Assembly: GCA_913051905.1 (NCBI GenBank)
Contig: CAJXBY010000062.1
Location: 1 to 13,164 of the forward strand
Direction of reading: 5' to 3'
From: an uncultured Gammaproteobacteria bacterium
GTDB taxonomy: Bacteria > Pseudomonadota > Gammaproteobacteria > Arenicellales > UBA868
Length of the DNA stretch: 13,164 bases
The position numbers were made by a program, and so were the translations under genes. This document shows, piece after piece, positions 1 through 7,597 of the stretch. Each line of letters opens with the position of its first letter. Position 1 is the first letter of the stretch. The notes under the pieces are model-generated. The model worked only from the letters and a program-made list of their open reading frames with translations, was not told the origin of the DNA and searched no databases.

Positions 1-1273
1 GTCCGATTTTGCTTTCGGAAGACTCGAGCATCTCTTTCCAGTGGGCAATCCAGCCGACGGTGCGGCTGATGGCGAAAAGAACCGTGAACATGTTGGTTGG
101 GAAGCCCAATGCCCGCAGGATAATTCCAGAATAGAAATCCACGTTCGGGTAGAGTTTCTTCTCAAGAAAATAATCATCTTCCAGGGCGATCCGTTCCATT
201 TCCATCGCGAGATCGAGAGTGGGGTCCTGAATTCCCAGCTCATTGAGAACTTCGTGACAGGTACCGCGCATGAGTTTTGCCCGCGGGTCGTGGTTCTTGT
301 ATACCCGGTGTCCGAATCCCATCAGGCGGAAGTTGTCCTCGGGGTCCTGTGCCTTCTGAATATATTTGGAGATGCGATCCCGGGTTCCGATCTCGTCGAG
401 CATCATGAGAACTGCTTCGTTGGCGCCGCCGTGTGCCGGACCCCACAAGCTTGCGATCCCGGCCGCCACACAGGCAAACGGGTTGGCTTGTGACGATCCA
501 GCAAGCCGCACGGTCGATGTTGAGGCGTTCTGTTCGTGGTCGGCATGAAGAATCAATATACGGTCCAGGGCACGGGCCAGTACCGGGTTGATTTCATAGT
601 CTTCGGTGGGGGTACCAAACATCAGACGCAGAAGGTTTTCCGAATACGTCAGATTGTTGTTGGGGTACAAGAACGGCTGACCCAGCGAGTACTTAAACGC
701 GTAGGCACCGATAGTTGGCATTTTTGCTATCAGTCTGTGGGCGGCCACCATCCTCTGGAGAGGATCATTGATGTCCGTGCTGTCGTGATAGAAGGCCGAT
801 AGTGCACCAACCACGCCGACCATGATCGCCATCGGATGGGCGCTGCGGACAAAGCCGCTGTAGAACCTGACCAGCTGTTCATGCAGCATCGTGTGCTGGG
901 TGATGTCGGAATCGAATTCGGCCTTCTCCTCGGGCGACGGCAGTTCACCGTGCAGCAACAAATAGCAGACATCCATGAAATCGGTTTTTTCGGCCAGCTG
1001 ATCGATCGGATAGCCACGATGCAGCAGAATGCCCTGCTCACCGTCGATATAGGTGATCTCCGACGAGCACGAGGCGGTCGAGGTGAATCCGGGGTCATAG
1101 GTGAAGACGCCGCTCTGTCCGTAGAGTTTGCGGATATCGATGACCTTGGGACCGATGGATCCATGCAGCGTGGGCAGCTCCCAGCTGTCACCAGTCTCGT
1201 TGTCGGTGAGCGTAAACGAATGGCGTACGGCCTGCGCTGGCTCGATGATTTTTCGCTGGGTCGCGTCTGCCAT
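1..1273 (-). CDS. gltA: Citrate synthase, type I (C-terminus beyond window edge)
   Basis: Condenses oxaloacetate and acetyl-CoA to citrate, the entry step of the TCA cycle, in the cytoplasm. The minus strand reads openly from ATG at 1273 to base 1 (424 codons); by comparison with E. coli GltA about 15-20 C-terminal residues are missing. The three catalytic residues are visible: His281 in [10 protein letters not shown], His322 in [15 protein letters not shown] and Asp379 in YPNVDFYSG, spaced as in E. coli (H264, H305, D362). [17 protein letters not shown] (about 240-256) is also typical. The N-terminus is about 16 residues longer than E. coli GltA. This ATG is chosen because no later in-frame ATG precedes the conserved [10 protein letters not shown] block, and a G-rich stretch (CGGGGGGAT) lies just upstream as a possible ribosome site. 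Positions matching E. coli Arg109 and Cys206, linked to NADH inhibition, are Gln126 and Thr222 here. Confidence 0.97.
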   Translation of the reverse strand, partial: MADATQRKIIEPAQAVRHSFTLTDNETGDSWELPTLHGSIGPKVIDIRKLYGQSGVFTYDPGFTSTASCSSEITYIDGEQGILLHRGYPIDQLAEKTDFMDVCYLLLHGELPSPEEKAEFDSDITQHTMLHEQLVRFYSGFVRSAHPMAIMVGVVGALSAFYHDSTDINDPLQRMVAAHRLIAKMPTIGAYAFKYSLGQPFLYPNNNLTYSENLLRLMFGTPTEDYEINPVLARALDRILILHADHEQNASTSTVRLAGSSQANPFACVAAGIASLWGPAHGGANEAVLMMLDEIGTRDRISKYIQKAQDPEDNFRLMGFGHRVYKNHDPRAKLMRGTCHEVLNELGIQDPTLDLAMEMERIALEDDYFLEKKLYPNVDFYSGIILRALGFPTNMFTVLFAISRTVGWIAHWKEMLESSESKIG

Positions 1274-1370
1274 GATTTTTTATCCCCCCGGTGTGGATTT
1301 GGACTAAATACGGCGTATCGTCCACTTACCCTAGAGCAGCAGTTGTATACGCTCAGGACATCAAAAGATA

Positions 1371-1383
1371 GGCTTGACAAGCC
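1371..1383. promoter_or_regulatory. Odd-centred palindrome, possible operator upstream of gltA
   Basis: GGCTTG-A-CAAGCC is a perfect 6-base inverted repeat around a single central base, about 98 bases upstream of the gltA start codon. The placement and symmetry suit a dimeric regulator, but no known consensus is recognised. Chance occurrence is possible. Confidence 0.25.
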
Positions 1384-1440
1384 AGATCGTCGATTTGAAC
1401 GAGATGCTCGACTGCCTGGTTTTGAATTGTCTTTATTTAT

Positions 1441-1460
1441 ACTAATTATAATCAATTAGT
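1441..1460. promoter_or_regulatory. AT-rich inverted repeat with TATAAT on both strands
   Basis: ACTAATT and AATTAGT form perfect 7-base arms around six bases (ATAATC). The element holds TATAAT on the minus strand (1450-1445) and on the plus strand (1447-1452). On the minus strand TTTATT lies 16 bases upstream as a poor -35 match, so this could be a distal gltA promoter or an AT-rich protein-binding site. Low-complexity sequence makes chance matches likely. Confidence 0.25.
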
Positions 1461-1599
1461 TACATTAATAAAAGAGAAATTTTCTTGGTTCCACCCGCAT
1501 GCCGTGACGTTGGTTTCGATGCCATCACAGCAGCTGATACACGGGACTTAGGAAGCTGACGGGTAGGATATTTTGCCCGCCGAGGCACTCTCTCCGGGA

Positions 1600-1628
1600 C
1601 GTTTCTGTTGATTTTTCTCGCAGAAACG
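1600..1628 (-). terminator. Hairpin just after dacB stop (weak terminator candidate)
   Basis: CGTTTCTG and CAGAAACG pair perfectly over 8 bases around a 13-base loop, starting four bases after the dacB stop codon in the direction of transcription. No run of U follows it, so it is not a classical intrinsic terminator. It might instead protect the mRNA 3' end or be chance. Confidence 0.25.
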
Positions 1629-1632
1629 GGGT

Positions 1633-3084
1633 TCAGGGCTGCTGGTACAGCCAGTGAAACAAATGCTCCTGAATCTGACGTCCAAACGCACCGTCCGCAG
1701 AGCTGTGATTGTGTAAAAGAACGACGACCCAGGTTTTACCAGTCACCGTCTGGGCGTAGCCCGCGATGGCCCGCACGTTCCTGAGCAGACCGGTCTTGAG
1801 GCGCAATTGGCCTCGTTTACCAACGCCCCGAAATCGCCGCCGAACCGTACCGTCCGTGCCGGCAATTGGAAGCGAGGTTTTGAACTCGGCGGCCACCGGG
1901 CTGTAGTGCATGTGCTCCAGGAGCTGGCCGAGCCCGCGGGCGGTAAGGCGGGCATCGCGGGACAGCCCAGCTCCATTGGTGACTACAAGCCCCGGCACTT
2001 CGAGCCCGGCATCCTCAAGCCATTCGTGTATCGCTCGGGATCCCCCCGCCGGTCGGGCAGGAATCTCCGCATATTCCGCGCCCAGTGTCAGCAGAAGGTT
2101 TCGGCTCATGACGTTGTTGCTGTACTTGTTGATGTTCCTCGTCACGGCCGAGAGTGGTACTGACTTGAAATTCACCCACAGCCTGGCCTTTTCAGGTACC
2201 TGTCCGGTGCGCCAGCCACCGGTCTGACTGCCGCCCATCTCCTCCCATAGGCTGCGGAACAATCCATAGACGTACTGGTGGTGCGGCAGAACTCTTCGCA
2301 GGCGTCTGTGTTCGCCGCAGGTCGGAGGGTATTTGCCGTGGAATCGTACCGTGGTCTGCTCTGGACCCTGGCTCACCACGTCCATCTTGATACCCCCGAT
2401 CCTTCCGGCACATGTACCGGAGAGCGGTATCACCTGGTTTTGTACCCGCAAGGTGACGGCGGGTGGCTCAACGTCTACGGCAAGTTTTTCCCCTGTCCGG
2501 CGAATCCGGAAAAGCGTGACGGCAAAATTGGTCAGCACGGCACTGGGGCGGGTGTTGTACGCTCTATGGACTCTTCCATCGAGTGTGTGGCGAGCGATCG
2601 CTGCATCGTCGAACAGGCTGTCATCGATCACGAGGTCCCCCTCGATCCGTTGTATGCCCCGCTGGCGCAATTCGCGTAACAGAAGCCAGAACCTCTCCTT
2701 CACCAGCCAAGGGTCGCCCCCACCTTTGAGAATCAGGTCGCCTTCGAGGATGCCGTTGTTTAGCTTGCCGTCAATAAAGAGCTGTGTACTCCAGCGGTAG
2801 TCGGGACCCAGCAGTTCCAGTGCCGCGGCTGTTGTCACCAGTTTCATCGCCGAAGCCGGGTTTCTGGAGGAATCGGCCAGATGTTCTACCAGCGGTGAGA
2901 AGTCTCCCACCTGTTTGACGTACACACTCAGTGATTCCGCTGGAACCGACCTCTGGGCGAGCAGCGCCGCGAGTCCGTCCGGCAAATCGGCCCGTGATTC
3001 CGTGCAGATAACGGATGCGAGCAGCAACATGCATAACCACTTGCTCTTGATTCCTGATAGGGTTCGAATCTCGCGCTTCAGCAT
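1633..3084 (-). CDS. dacB: D-alanyl-D-alanine carboxypeptidase/endopeptidase PBP4 (peptidase S13)
   Basis: Periplasmic penicillin-binding protein that removes terminal D-Ala from peptidoglycan stem peptides and cleaves D-Ala-mDAP cross-links. With ATG at 3084 it has 483 residues (E. coli DacB 477). All three active-site motifs are present: SAMK (78-81, in NPASAMKLV), SNN (322-324, in KYSNNVMSRNL) and KTG (430-432, in LKTGLLRNV). The long insert between the first and second motifs is typical of class C PBPs. This start puts a signal peptide right at the N-terminus: basic residues, then the hydrophobic WLCMLLLASVIC, with likely cleavage after SRA. GGGGA lies eight bases upstream. A GTG at 3135 would add 17 polar residues before the signal and is less likely. 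The gene is divergent from the DUF1820 gene and has no coding overlap with gltA. Confidence 0.93.
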   Translation of the reverse strand: MLKREIRTLSGIKSKWLCMLLLASVICTESRADLPDGLAALLAQRSVPAESLSVYVKQVGDFSPLVEHLADSSRNPASAMKLVTTAAALELLGPDYRWSTQLFIDGKLNNGILEGDLILKGGGDPWLVKERFWLLLRELRQRGIQRIEGDLVIDDSLFDDAAIARHTLDGRVHRAYNTRPSAVLTNFAVTLFRIRRTGEKLAVDVEPPAVTLRVQNQVIPLSGTCAGRIGGIKMDVVSQGPEQTTVRFHGKYPPTCGEHRRLRRVLPHHQYVYGLFRSLWEEMGGSQTGGWRTGQVPEKARLWVNFKSVPLSAVTRNINKYSNNVMSRNLLLTLGAEYAEIPARPAGGSRAIHEWLEDAGLEVPGLVVTNGAGLSRDARLTARGLGQLLEHMHYSPVAAEFKTSLPIAGTDGTVRRRFRGVGKRGQLRLKTGLLRNVRAIAGYAQTVTGKTWVVVLLHNHSSADGAFGRQIQEHLFHWLYQQP

Positions 3085-3119
3085 TCTCGGATTCCCCGAC
3101 TTTGTGTCTGGGCATTCAC

Positions 3120-3148
3120 TTGGAGTCGATGTCACGGGGCCTTATAAT
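3120..3148 (+). promoter_or_regulatory. Candidate promoter for the DUF1820 gene
   Basis: A perfect TATAAT (3143-3148) lies 17 bases after TTGGAG (3120-3125), which matches only 3 of 6 -35 bases. Transcription would start about 40 bases before the ATG at 3197. The same AT-rich spot reads TATAAG on the other strand and could serve dacB, as the two genes diverge from here. Confidence 0.4.
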
Positions 3149-3196
3149 TTCCCAACCCGGGTCAGCAAGACCTGCGAACAAAGTTAGCGCTGGACT

Positions 3197-3535
3197 ATGG
3201 CAAAAAAGAAAAGTATTTTCCGGGTTGTTTTCCACAACCAGGGCAATGTCTACGAGTTATATGCGCACGATGTAACCCAGGGCGCAATGTACGCGTTCGT
3301 GGAAGTGGGTGACATCCTTTTTGGGGAGCGTTCGAAACTGGTCGTTGACCCTTCTGAAGAAAAACTCAAAGCGGAGTTCAGCGGGGTGAAAGTCACATAC
3401 ATCCCGCTACACGCCATCATCCGTATTGATGAAGTGGAAAAAGAAGGTAAGTCTAAAATCACACCCGCCGATGGTGAGAAGATGGGCAACGTCTCCGCTT
3501 TCCCGATGCCGGTCAAGCCGCCGGCCTCAGACTGA
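3197..3535 (+). CDS. DUF1820 family protein of unknown function
   Basis: A 112-residue, probably cytoplasmic protein with no signal peptide or membrane segment. It matches the DUF1820 pattern as I remember it: a lysine-rich start, then FRVVFHNQGNVYELYA, FVEVGDILFGERSKLVVDPSEEKLKAEF and IPLHAIIRIDEVEKEGKSKI. The family is small, single-domain and found mainly in Gammaproteobacteria; its role is not known to me. The conserved part covers about residues 5-90, and the last 20 residues look flexible. It stands alone between the divergent dacB and the convergent msrA, so it is probably a single-gene transcript from the promoter at 3120-3148. No clear Shine-Dalgarno sequence precedes the ATG. A short palindrome (CGCTATAGCG, 3536-3545) follows the stop immediately but lacks a T run. 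Confidence 0.88.
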   Translation: MAKKKSIFRVVFHNQGNVYELYAHDVTQGAMYAFVEVGDILFGERSKLVVDPSEEKLKAEFSGVKVTYIPLHAIIRIDEVEKEGKSKITPADGEKMGNVSAFPMPVKPPASD

Positions 3536-3559
3536 CGCTATAGCGATTCAGGCTTCGGC

Positions 3560-4213
3560 TCACGACCCAGCGGCAGGCGCGGGGCAGCTGATACCGATCC
3601 CGCCCAGACCACAGTAGCCACCGGGGTTTCTGGCCAGATACTGCTGGTGGTATTCCTCGGCATAATAGAATTCCGGTGCATCGATGATTTCCGTCGTGAT
3701 TACACCAAGGCCGTGCCGGTCCAGTGCGCTCTGGTAGGATGCCTTGTATGCGTGGGCCGCACTTCGCTGGTCCTCTTCGAAAGTGTAGATTCCTGATCGG
3801 TACTGCGTGCCCACATCATTACCCTGACGCATGCCCTGGGTAGGGTTATGAGACTCAAAGAAGACACCAAGCAGCGTCGCATACGATGTCAGCGAGGGAT
3901 CGTAGACCACCAGCACCACTTCATTGTGGCCGGTCAGTCCCGTACACACCTCTTGGTAGGTGGGATTGGGCGTGTCACCTGCGGCGTACCCTACAGCACT
4001 TGTGTAAACGCCTTCCAGCGTCCAGAAACATCTTTCTGCACCCCAGAAACAGCCCAATCCGAACAGGGCGGTTCGATTGTTGGCAGGAAAAGGTGGTTTG
4101 ATCGGGCGGCCATGCACGAAATGCTGGTTTGGCAGCGCGATCGGCTGGTCCCGGCCCGGGAGGGCTTCACTGTCGGTGGGCAGTTCCAGTTTTCTCTGCA
4201 ATGATCCAAACAT
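3560..4213 (-). CDS. msrA: Peptide-methionine (S)-S-oxide reductase MsrA
   Basis: Reduces methionine-S-sulfoxide in proteins or as the free amino acid back to methionine, with thioredoxin as the usual electron donor. At 217 residues it is close to E. coli MsrA (212). The catalytic Cys55 sits in GLGCFWGAE, and the two resolving cysteines are Cys201 (GGYCGLGG) and Cys210 (GISCP), as in the three-cysteine type. [29 protein letters not shown] and [12 protein letters not shown] are family hallmarks. The N-terminal extension with [10 protein letters not shown] resembles the E. coli form. Its ATG directly follows the prmC stop (TAA then ATG, no gap), which argues for one transcript and for this start. 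It ends 24 bases from the convergent DUF1820 gene, with no clear terminator between. Confidence 0.96.
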   Translation of the reverse strand: MFGSLQRKLELPTDSEALPGRDQPIALPNQHFVHGRPIKPPFPANNRTALFGLGCFWGAERCFWTLEGVYTSAVGYAAGDTPNPTYQEVCTGLTGHNEVVLVVYDPSLTSYATLLGVFFESHNPTQGMRQGNDVGTQYRSGIYTFEEDQRSAAHAYKASYQSALDRHGLGVITTEIIDAPEFYYAEEYHQQYLARNPGGYCGLGGIGISCPAPAAGS

Positions 4214-5065
4214 TTACGTTTTCCTCGCTAATCTGCCAAGAGTGACGCGCGGCAGTCCGGCGCCATCTACGCGGGTGACTATAGAACTGAAACCCGCTGC
4301 CGACAACAGGGCGTGCAGTGCCGGGCCCTGGTCATGACTGTGTTCCAGTACCAGGATACCGGTGGGTTCAAGGTGATCTGCGGCATCTGCACAGATGGAT
4401 CTAAAAGCCTGCAGCCCATCGTCGCCGGCGAATAACGCTTCACGGGGCTCGTAATGCGTACCGGCCTCTAACAACGGGTCATGGGACCGGACATAAGGCG
4501 GATTGCTGACGATCAGCCGGAAGCCAGATTCGACGAGGGACTCGAACCAGTCAGCGCACAGGAAGGCGACGTTGTGAATTCCCAACTTGAAGGCATTGGC
4601 CGCCGCGACCCGGAGCCCCACTTGTGAGATATCGGTCGCCGTGACATGGACCAGCGGTCTCTCTGACGCGACAGCCAATGCCACCGCACCGCTACCGGTG
4701 CCAAGATCAGCGATGCGGCACGGGCTGTCGGGCGGAACCAGTGCAAGCACCTGTTCAACCAGTTGCTCGGTCTCAGGCCGGGGAATCAGGGTCGAGGTGT
4801 TGACGGCAAGATCAAGCGACCAGAATTCCTTGTGGCCAAGCAAGTAGGCAACCGGCTCACCGGTAGCGCGGCGATCAATCAGGTCTGACAGATGTGATAA
4901 CTGCTTTGCCGTCAGTTCCAGGTTATGCCGCGCCGCGAGTTTGGTCCGGGTAAGCCCACAGGCCGCGCACAACAGCAGCTCTGCATCCAGTGCCGGCGTT
5001 GGTGTAACTGCAGAAAGTCGTCCGGTTGCGTCTGAGATCAGGTCGGTGACGCTTCGGGTTGTCAT
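4214..5065 (-). CDS. prmC: Release factor glutamine methyltransferase PrmC (HemK)
   Basis: Uses S-adenosylmethionine to methylate the glutamine of the GGQ motif in release factors RF1 and RF2, which speeds peptide release. At 283 residues it has the usual length. The N-terminal helical domain (about 1-85) binds the release factor. The Rossmann methyltransferase domain carries LIPRPETE (93-100), the SAM-binding DLGTGSG (120-126) and the catalytic NPPY (188-191, in [10 protein letters not shown]), which holds the target glutamine side chain. Its start overlaps the end of prfA by four bases (ATGA), so it is probably translationally coupled to its own substrate's gene. This is the classic hemA-prfA-prmC arrangement. 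Confidence 0.96.
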   Translation of the reverse strand: MTTRSVTDLISDATGRLSAVTPTPALDAELLLCAACGLTRTKLAARHNLELTAKQLSHLSDLIDRRATGEPVAYLLGHKEFWSLDLAVNTSTLIPRPETEQLVEQVLALVPPDSPCRIADLGTGSGAVALAVASERPLVHVTATDISQVGLRVAAANAFKLGIHNVAFLCADWFESLVESGFRLIVSNPPYVRSHDPLLEAGTHYEPREALFAGDDGLQAFRSICADAADHLEPTGILVLEHSHDQGPALHALLSAAGFSSIVTRVDGAGLPRVTLGRLARKT

Positions 5066-6147
5066 TCCGCCGCCAAGGCAGCGAGCTGATCCGCTTGGTG
5101 TTCGGCGCCCAGCGGTTCTACCAGCAGGTGCAGATCACCGGTGAGTATTTCCTCGAGCTTGTAGAGTGTGAGGTTGATCCGGTGGTCCGTGACTCGGCCC
5201 TGTGGAAAATTGTAGGTCCGAATCCGCTCAGATCGATCACCACTGCCGACGAGGTTTCGCCGGTTTTCTGCTACTTCTTCGTGTTGTTTGTGCTGTTCCG
5301 CTTCCAGGAGACGCGACCGCAGGATAGACAAGGCTCTGGCTTTGTTCTTGTGTTGCGAACGCTCGTCCTGGCATTCGACAACCATGCCAGTGGGCAGGTG
5401 AGTCAGGCGCACGGCCGAATCCGTACGGTTGACATGCTGGCCTCCGGCGCCGGAGGCTCGATAGGTGTCTACCCTCAGGTCGCCGGCCTCGATCTGGACG
5501 TCACTGATTTCATCGGCCTCGGGCAGAATGGCAACGGTGCATGCGGAGGTGTGTATGCGGCCCTGCGCTTCGGTTTCTGGCACACGCTGAACTCTGTGTA
5601 CGCCTGATTCGAACTTCATCGAGGAGTAAGCGCCCCGCCCGGTGATGCGACTGATGATCTCCTTGAATCCGCCTTGCTCACCGGTACTTCGGCTCAGCGG
5701 TTCAATTTTCCAGCGTTGGCTTTCGGCAAAGCTACTGTACATACGGAAAAGATCACCGGCGAAAAGAGCGGCTTCGTCTCCGCCGGTGCCGGCTCGGATT
5801 TCCAGGAAGATGTTCCGGTCATCGTTTGGGTCCCGGGGCAGGAGGAGTTGCTGCAGTTCTATCCGCAGATCTTCTAGCTGTGTCTCGAGCCCGGGTAGTT
5901 CCTCCTGTGCCAGCTTGCGTATGGAGGTATCGGAATCCCCGAGCATGTTCCGGGTCTCTTCCAGTTCACGTTCCAGGTGGCAGTAGTTCTGGAACTGGGC
6001 GGCTACAGGCGAGATATTGGCCAGTTCGATTGAGAGTTCGCGGAAAGTCTGCTGTTGGGCGATCACGTCCGGATCGGACAACAGGGCGTTGATTTCCTCC
6101 TGTCGCTCGACCAGTTGTTCGAGCTTGCTGCGACCCGGGAGGTGCAT
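5062..6147 (-). CDS. prfA: Peptide chain release factor 1 (RF1)
   Basis: Recognises UAA and UAG stop codons in the ribosomal A site and triggers hydrolysis of peptidyl-tRNA. At 361 residues it matches E. coli RF1 (360). The codon-recognition tripeptide is of PxT type (PET, 190-192, in [19 protein letters not shown]), which identifies RF1 rather than RF2 (SPF). The catalytic GGQ is at 235-237 in [18 protein letters not shown]; Gln237 is the expected target of PrmC, encoded next. [14 protein letters not shown] (116-129) is also family-typical. The ATG lies five bases after the hemA stop, so the ribosome-binding region falls within the end of hemA and is weak. Several genes here end in UAG (ispE, rplY) and would depend on this factor. 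Confidence 0.97.
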   Translation of the reverse strand: MHLPGRSKLEQLVERQEEINALLSDPDVIAQQQTFRELSIELANISPVAAQFQNYCHLERELEETRNMLGDSDTSIRKLAQEELPGLETQLEDLRIELQQLLLPRDPNDDRNIFLEIRAGTGGDEAALFAGDLFRMYSSFAESQRWKIEPLSRSTGEQGGFKEIISRITGRGAYSSMKFESGVHRVQRVPETEAQGRIHTSACTVAILPEADEISDVQIEAGDLRVDTYRASGAGGQHVNRTDSAVRLTHLPTGMVVECQDERSQHKNKARALSILRSRLLEAEQHKQHEEVAENRRNLVGSGDRSERIRTYNFPQGRVTDHRINLTLYKLEEILTGDLHLLVEPLGAEHQADQLAALAAE

Positions 6148-6152
6148 TGTGC

Positions 6153-7406
6153 TCAGCCGGGAAGCTTGAACAGCCTGCGTGTCGCCTGCGCCAGGGCGCC
6201 GTTGGCGTTCTCGTTGGCCTGTTTGAGTGCCTCGCTGGGCGCGTGGGCGAACTTTCTGGACAGGTTGCGTGCCAGTTCTTCCAGGACCTGATCGGGATCT
6301 GCACCGTTGGCGATCCGGCGGCGGGCCTGTGTCAGCTCTGTCTGCTGAATGTTGTCGATCTTGTCTCTGAAGGCGCGGATCGTAGGTACCGAGTCCAGAG
6401 ACTGAAGCCAGCGCATGAATCGAACGACCTGCAGATCGATTAACTTGCCTGCTTCTTCGGCCGCCTCCCGGCGCGAGGCAATGTTCTTCGCTACGATATC
6501 CTGAAGGTCGTCCACGGTGTAGAGAAAAATGTCGGACAGACTCCCCACCTCGGGCTCGATATCTCTGGGGACTGCTAAATCGATCATCAAGACCGGCCTA
6601 TGACGACGGGCCCGGATTGCGCGCTCCACCGATCCTTTGCCAAGAATCGGCAGGGTGCTGGCGGTTGAAGCCACGACGATGTCCGCCTGGTAAAGGCGGT
6701 CGGGAATTTCAGCCAGGGAAATGGCTTCACTCCCGATCTGGTCGACCAGATCCTGAGCTCTTTGGACCGATCGGTTCGCTATGATGATGTGTTTGGCATC
6801 GTTTTCTCTCAGGTACCGGGCCACCAGTTCAATCGTTTCACCGGCACCGATGAGCAGGACCGTCTGATCCGAAAGGCGAGTGAAAATTCTGCCCGCGAGA
6901 TCGACTGCGGCAAAAGCCACGGAGACTGGATTCACGCCGACTGCAGTTTCGCTGCGCACCTGCTTGGCCACAGAAAACGTATGCTGGAACAGGCGGTTGA
7001 GAATCTTGCCCGTGGTGCCCGCGCGGTGGGCGGCGGTAAAAGCCGATTTCATCTGGCCGAGAATCTGGGGTTCCCCCAGGACCATCGAATCCAGGCCGGA
7101 TGCCACCCGGAAAGCGTGTTTTACCGCCTTCTCTCCAGGCAGGCAGTAGGTCGAAGGCGTTAAGTCTCTGGGAGACAGTTGACCATAGCTGCACAGCCAG
7201 TCGATGATCTGCTCTGGGCCCAGGCCGTCGTGCCCGCAGTAAATTTCAGTCCGGTTGCAGGTGGAGAGAATCGCAGCCTCTGATACGTCGACTTCACTGG
7301 CCAGTGAGCGCACGGCTTCGGGCAGTTGCTCAGAGGAGAATGCGGTCTTTTCCCGCATGGCGACAGGGGCCGTGCGGTGATTGAGTCCGAACGCAAAAAG
7401 ATTCAT
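6153..7406 (-). CDS. hemA: Glutamyl-tRNA reductase
   Basis: Reduces the glutamate of Glu-tRNA(Glu) to glutamate-1-semialdehyde with NADPH, the first committed step of C5 tetrapyrrole synthesis. At 417 residues it matches E. coli HemA (418). The catalytic Cys50 lies in [12 protein letters not shown]; the N-terminal [10 protein letters not shown] and the block [17 protein letters not shown] (104-120) are family signatures. The NADPH-binding loop is [12 protein letters not shown] (about 184-195), and a C-terminal helical dimerisation domain follows. It is the first gene of the leftward hemA-prfA-prmC-msrA operon, with a candidate sigma-70 promoter at 7437-7464. No strong Shine-Dalgarno sequence is visible before the ATG. 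In enterics HemA is controlled by heme-dependent proteolysis through its N-terminus; whether that applies here is not visible. Confidence 0.97.
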   Translation of the reverse strand: MNLFAFGLNHRTAPVAMREKTAFSSEQLPEAVRSLASEVDVSEAAILSTCNRTEIYCGHDGLGPEQIIDWLCSYGQLSPRDLTPSTYCLPGEKAVKHAFRVASGLDSMVLGEPQILGQMKSAFTAAHRAGTTGKILNRLFQHTFSVAKQVRSETAVGVNPVSVAFAAVDLAGRIFTRLSDQTVLLIGAGETIELVARYLRENDAKHIIIANRSVQRAQDLVDQIGSEAISLAEIPDRLYQADIVVASTASTLPILGKGSVERAIRARRHRPVLMIDLAVPRDIEPEVGSLSDIFLYTVDDLQDIVAKNIASRREAAEEAGKLIDLQVVRFMRWLQSLDSVPTIRAFRDKIDNIQQTELTQARRRIANGADPDQVLEELARNLSRKFAHAPSEALKQANENANGALAQATRRLFKLPG

Positions 7407-7436
7407 CGGATGCGCAGAATACCCGCTGTTTCAGGT

Positions 7437-7464
7437 ATTTTCATTGCTGATGTGTCGCTGTCAA
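7437..7464 (-). promoter_or_regulatory. Candidate sigma-70 promoter for the hemA operon
   Basis: On the minus strand a perfect TTGACA (7464-7459) is followed after 16 bases by GAAAAT (7442-7437; 4 of 6 matches to TATAAT). Transcription would start about 20-25 bases before the hemA ATG at 7406. It lies in the 191-base divergent region shared with the TPR gene. No comparably good plus-strand promoter is apparent; TATTCT near 7540 is a weak -10 option for the TPR-lolB-ispE run. Confidence 0.45.
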
Positions 7465-7597
7465 GAACGGGGTTGTGGGCAAAAACTGCACACTTCACCG
7501 AGCCTGGCCGGAAGAACGACAATCAACCAGCCGGGTTCTGTTATTCTCAGCCAAATAGTGACTCATGACCAGCTGTTTTGTAATTTTTCTTGAACTT

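Larger units (their letters stand above)
1274..1632. other. Intergenic region upstream of gltA, no gene seen
   Basis: 359 bases between the end of dacB and the start of gltA, both read leftward. I see no convincing coding frame or RNA gene. It contains an AT-rich tract (about 1421-1496), two perfect inverted repeats (1371-1383 and 1441-1460) and a hairpin just after the dacB stop (1600-1628). No strong minus-strand promoter is obvious near gltA, although its size and composition suggest gltA has its own control region here. Confidence 0.6.

Noticed and set aside
41..802. Plus-strand open frames of 150 and 88 codons
   Set aside because: Antisense of gltA, whose own frame is clearly coding through this region.
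1374..1379. TTGACA on the plus strand as a -35 box
   Set aside because: No -10-like sequence at the right distance and no plus-strand gene downstream until 3197; it is part of the GGCTTG-A-CAAGCC palindrome.
730..1459. Long overlapping open frames on both strands (241 and 207 codons)
   Set aside because: They lie over the N-terminal part of gltA in other frames; the GltA frame carries all the conserved residues, and the minus-strand shadow is a serine/arginine-rich sequence without domains.
1807..2800. Several plus-strand frames of 105-155 codons
   Set aside because: Antisense to dacB, in which all three PBP motifs are intact; no recognisable protein features in the shadows.
3085..3135. GTG at 3135 as the dacB start
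   Set aside because: It would place 17 polar residues ahead of the signal peptide; the ATG at 3084 has a better signal layout and a GGGGA upstream.
3536..3545. CGCTATAGCG palindrome between DUF1820 and msrA as a bidirectional terminator
   Set aside because: There is no loop of useful size and no T run on either side.
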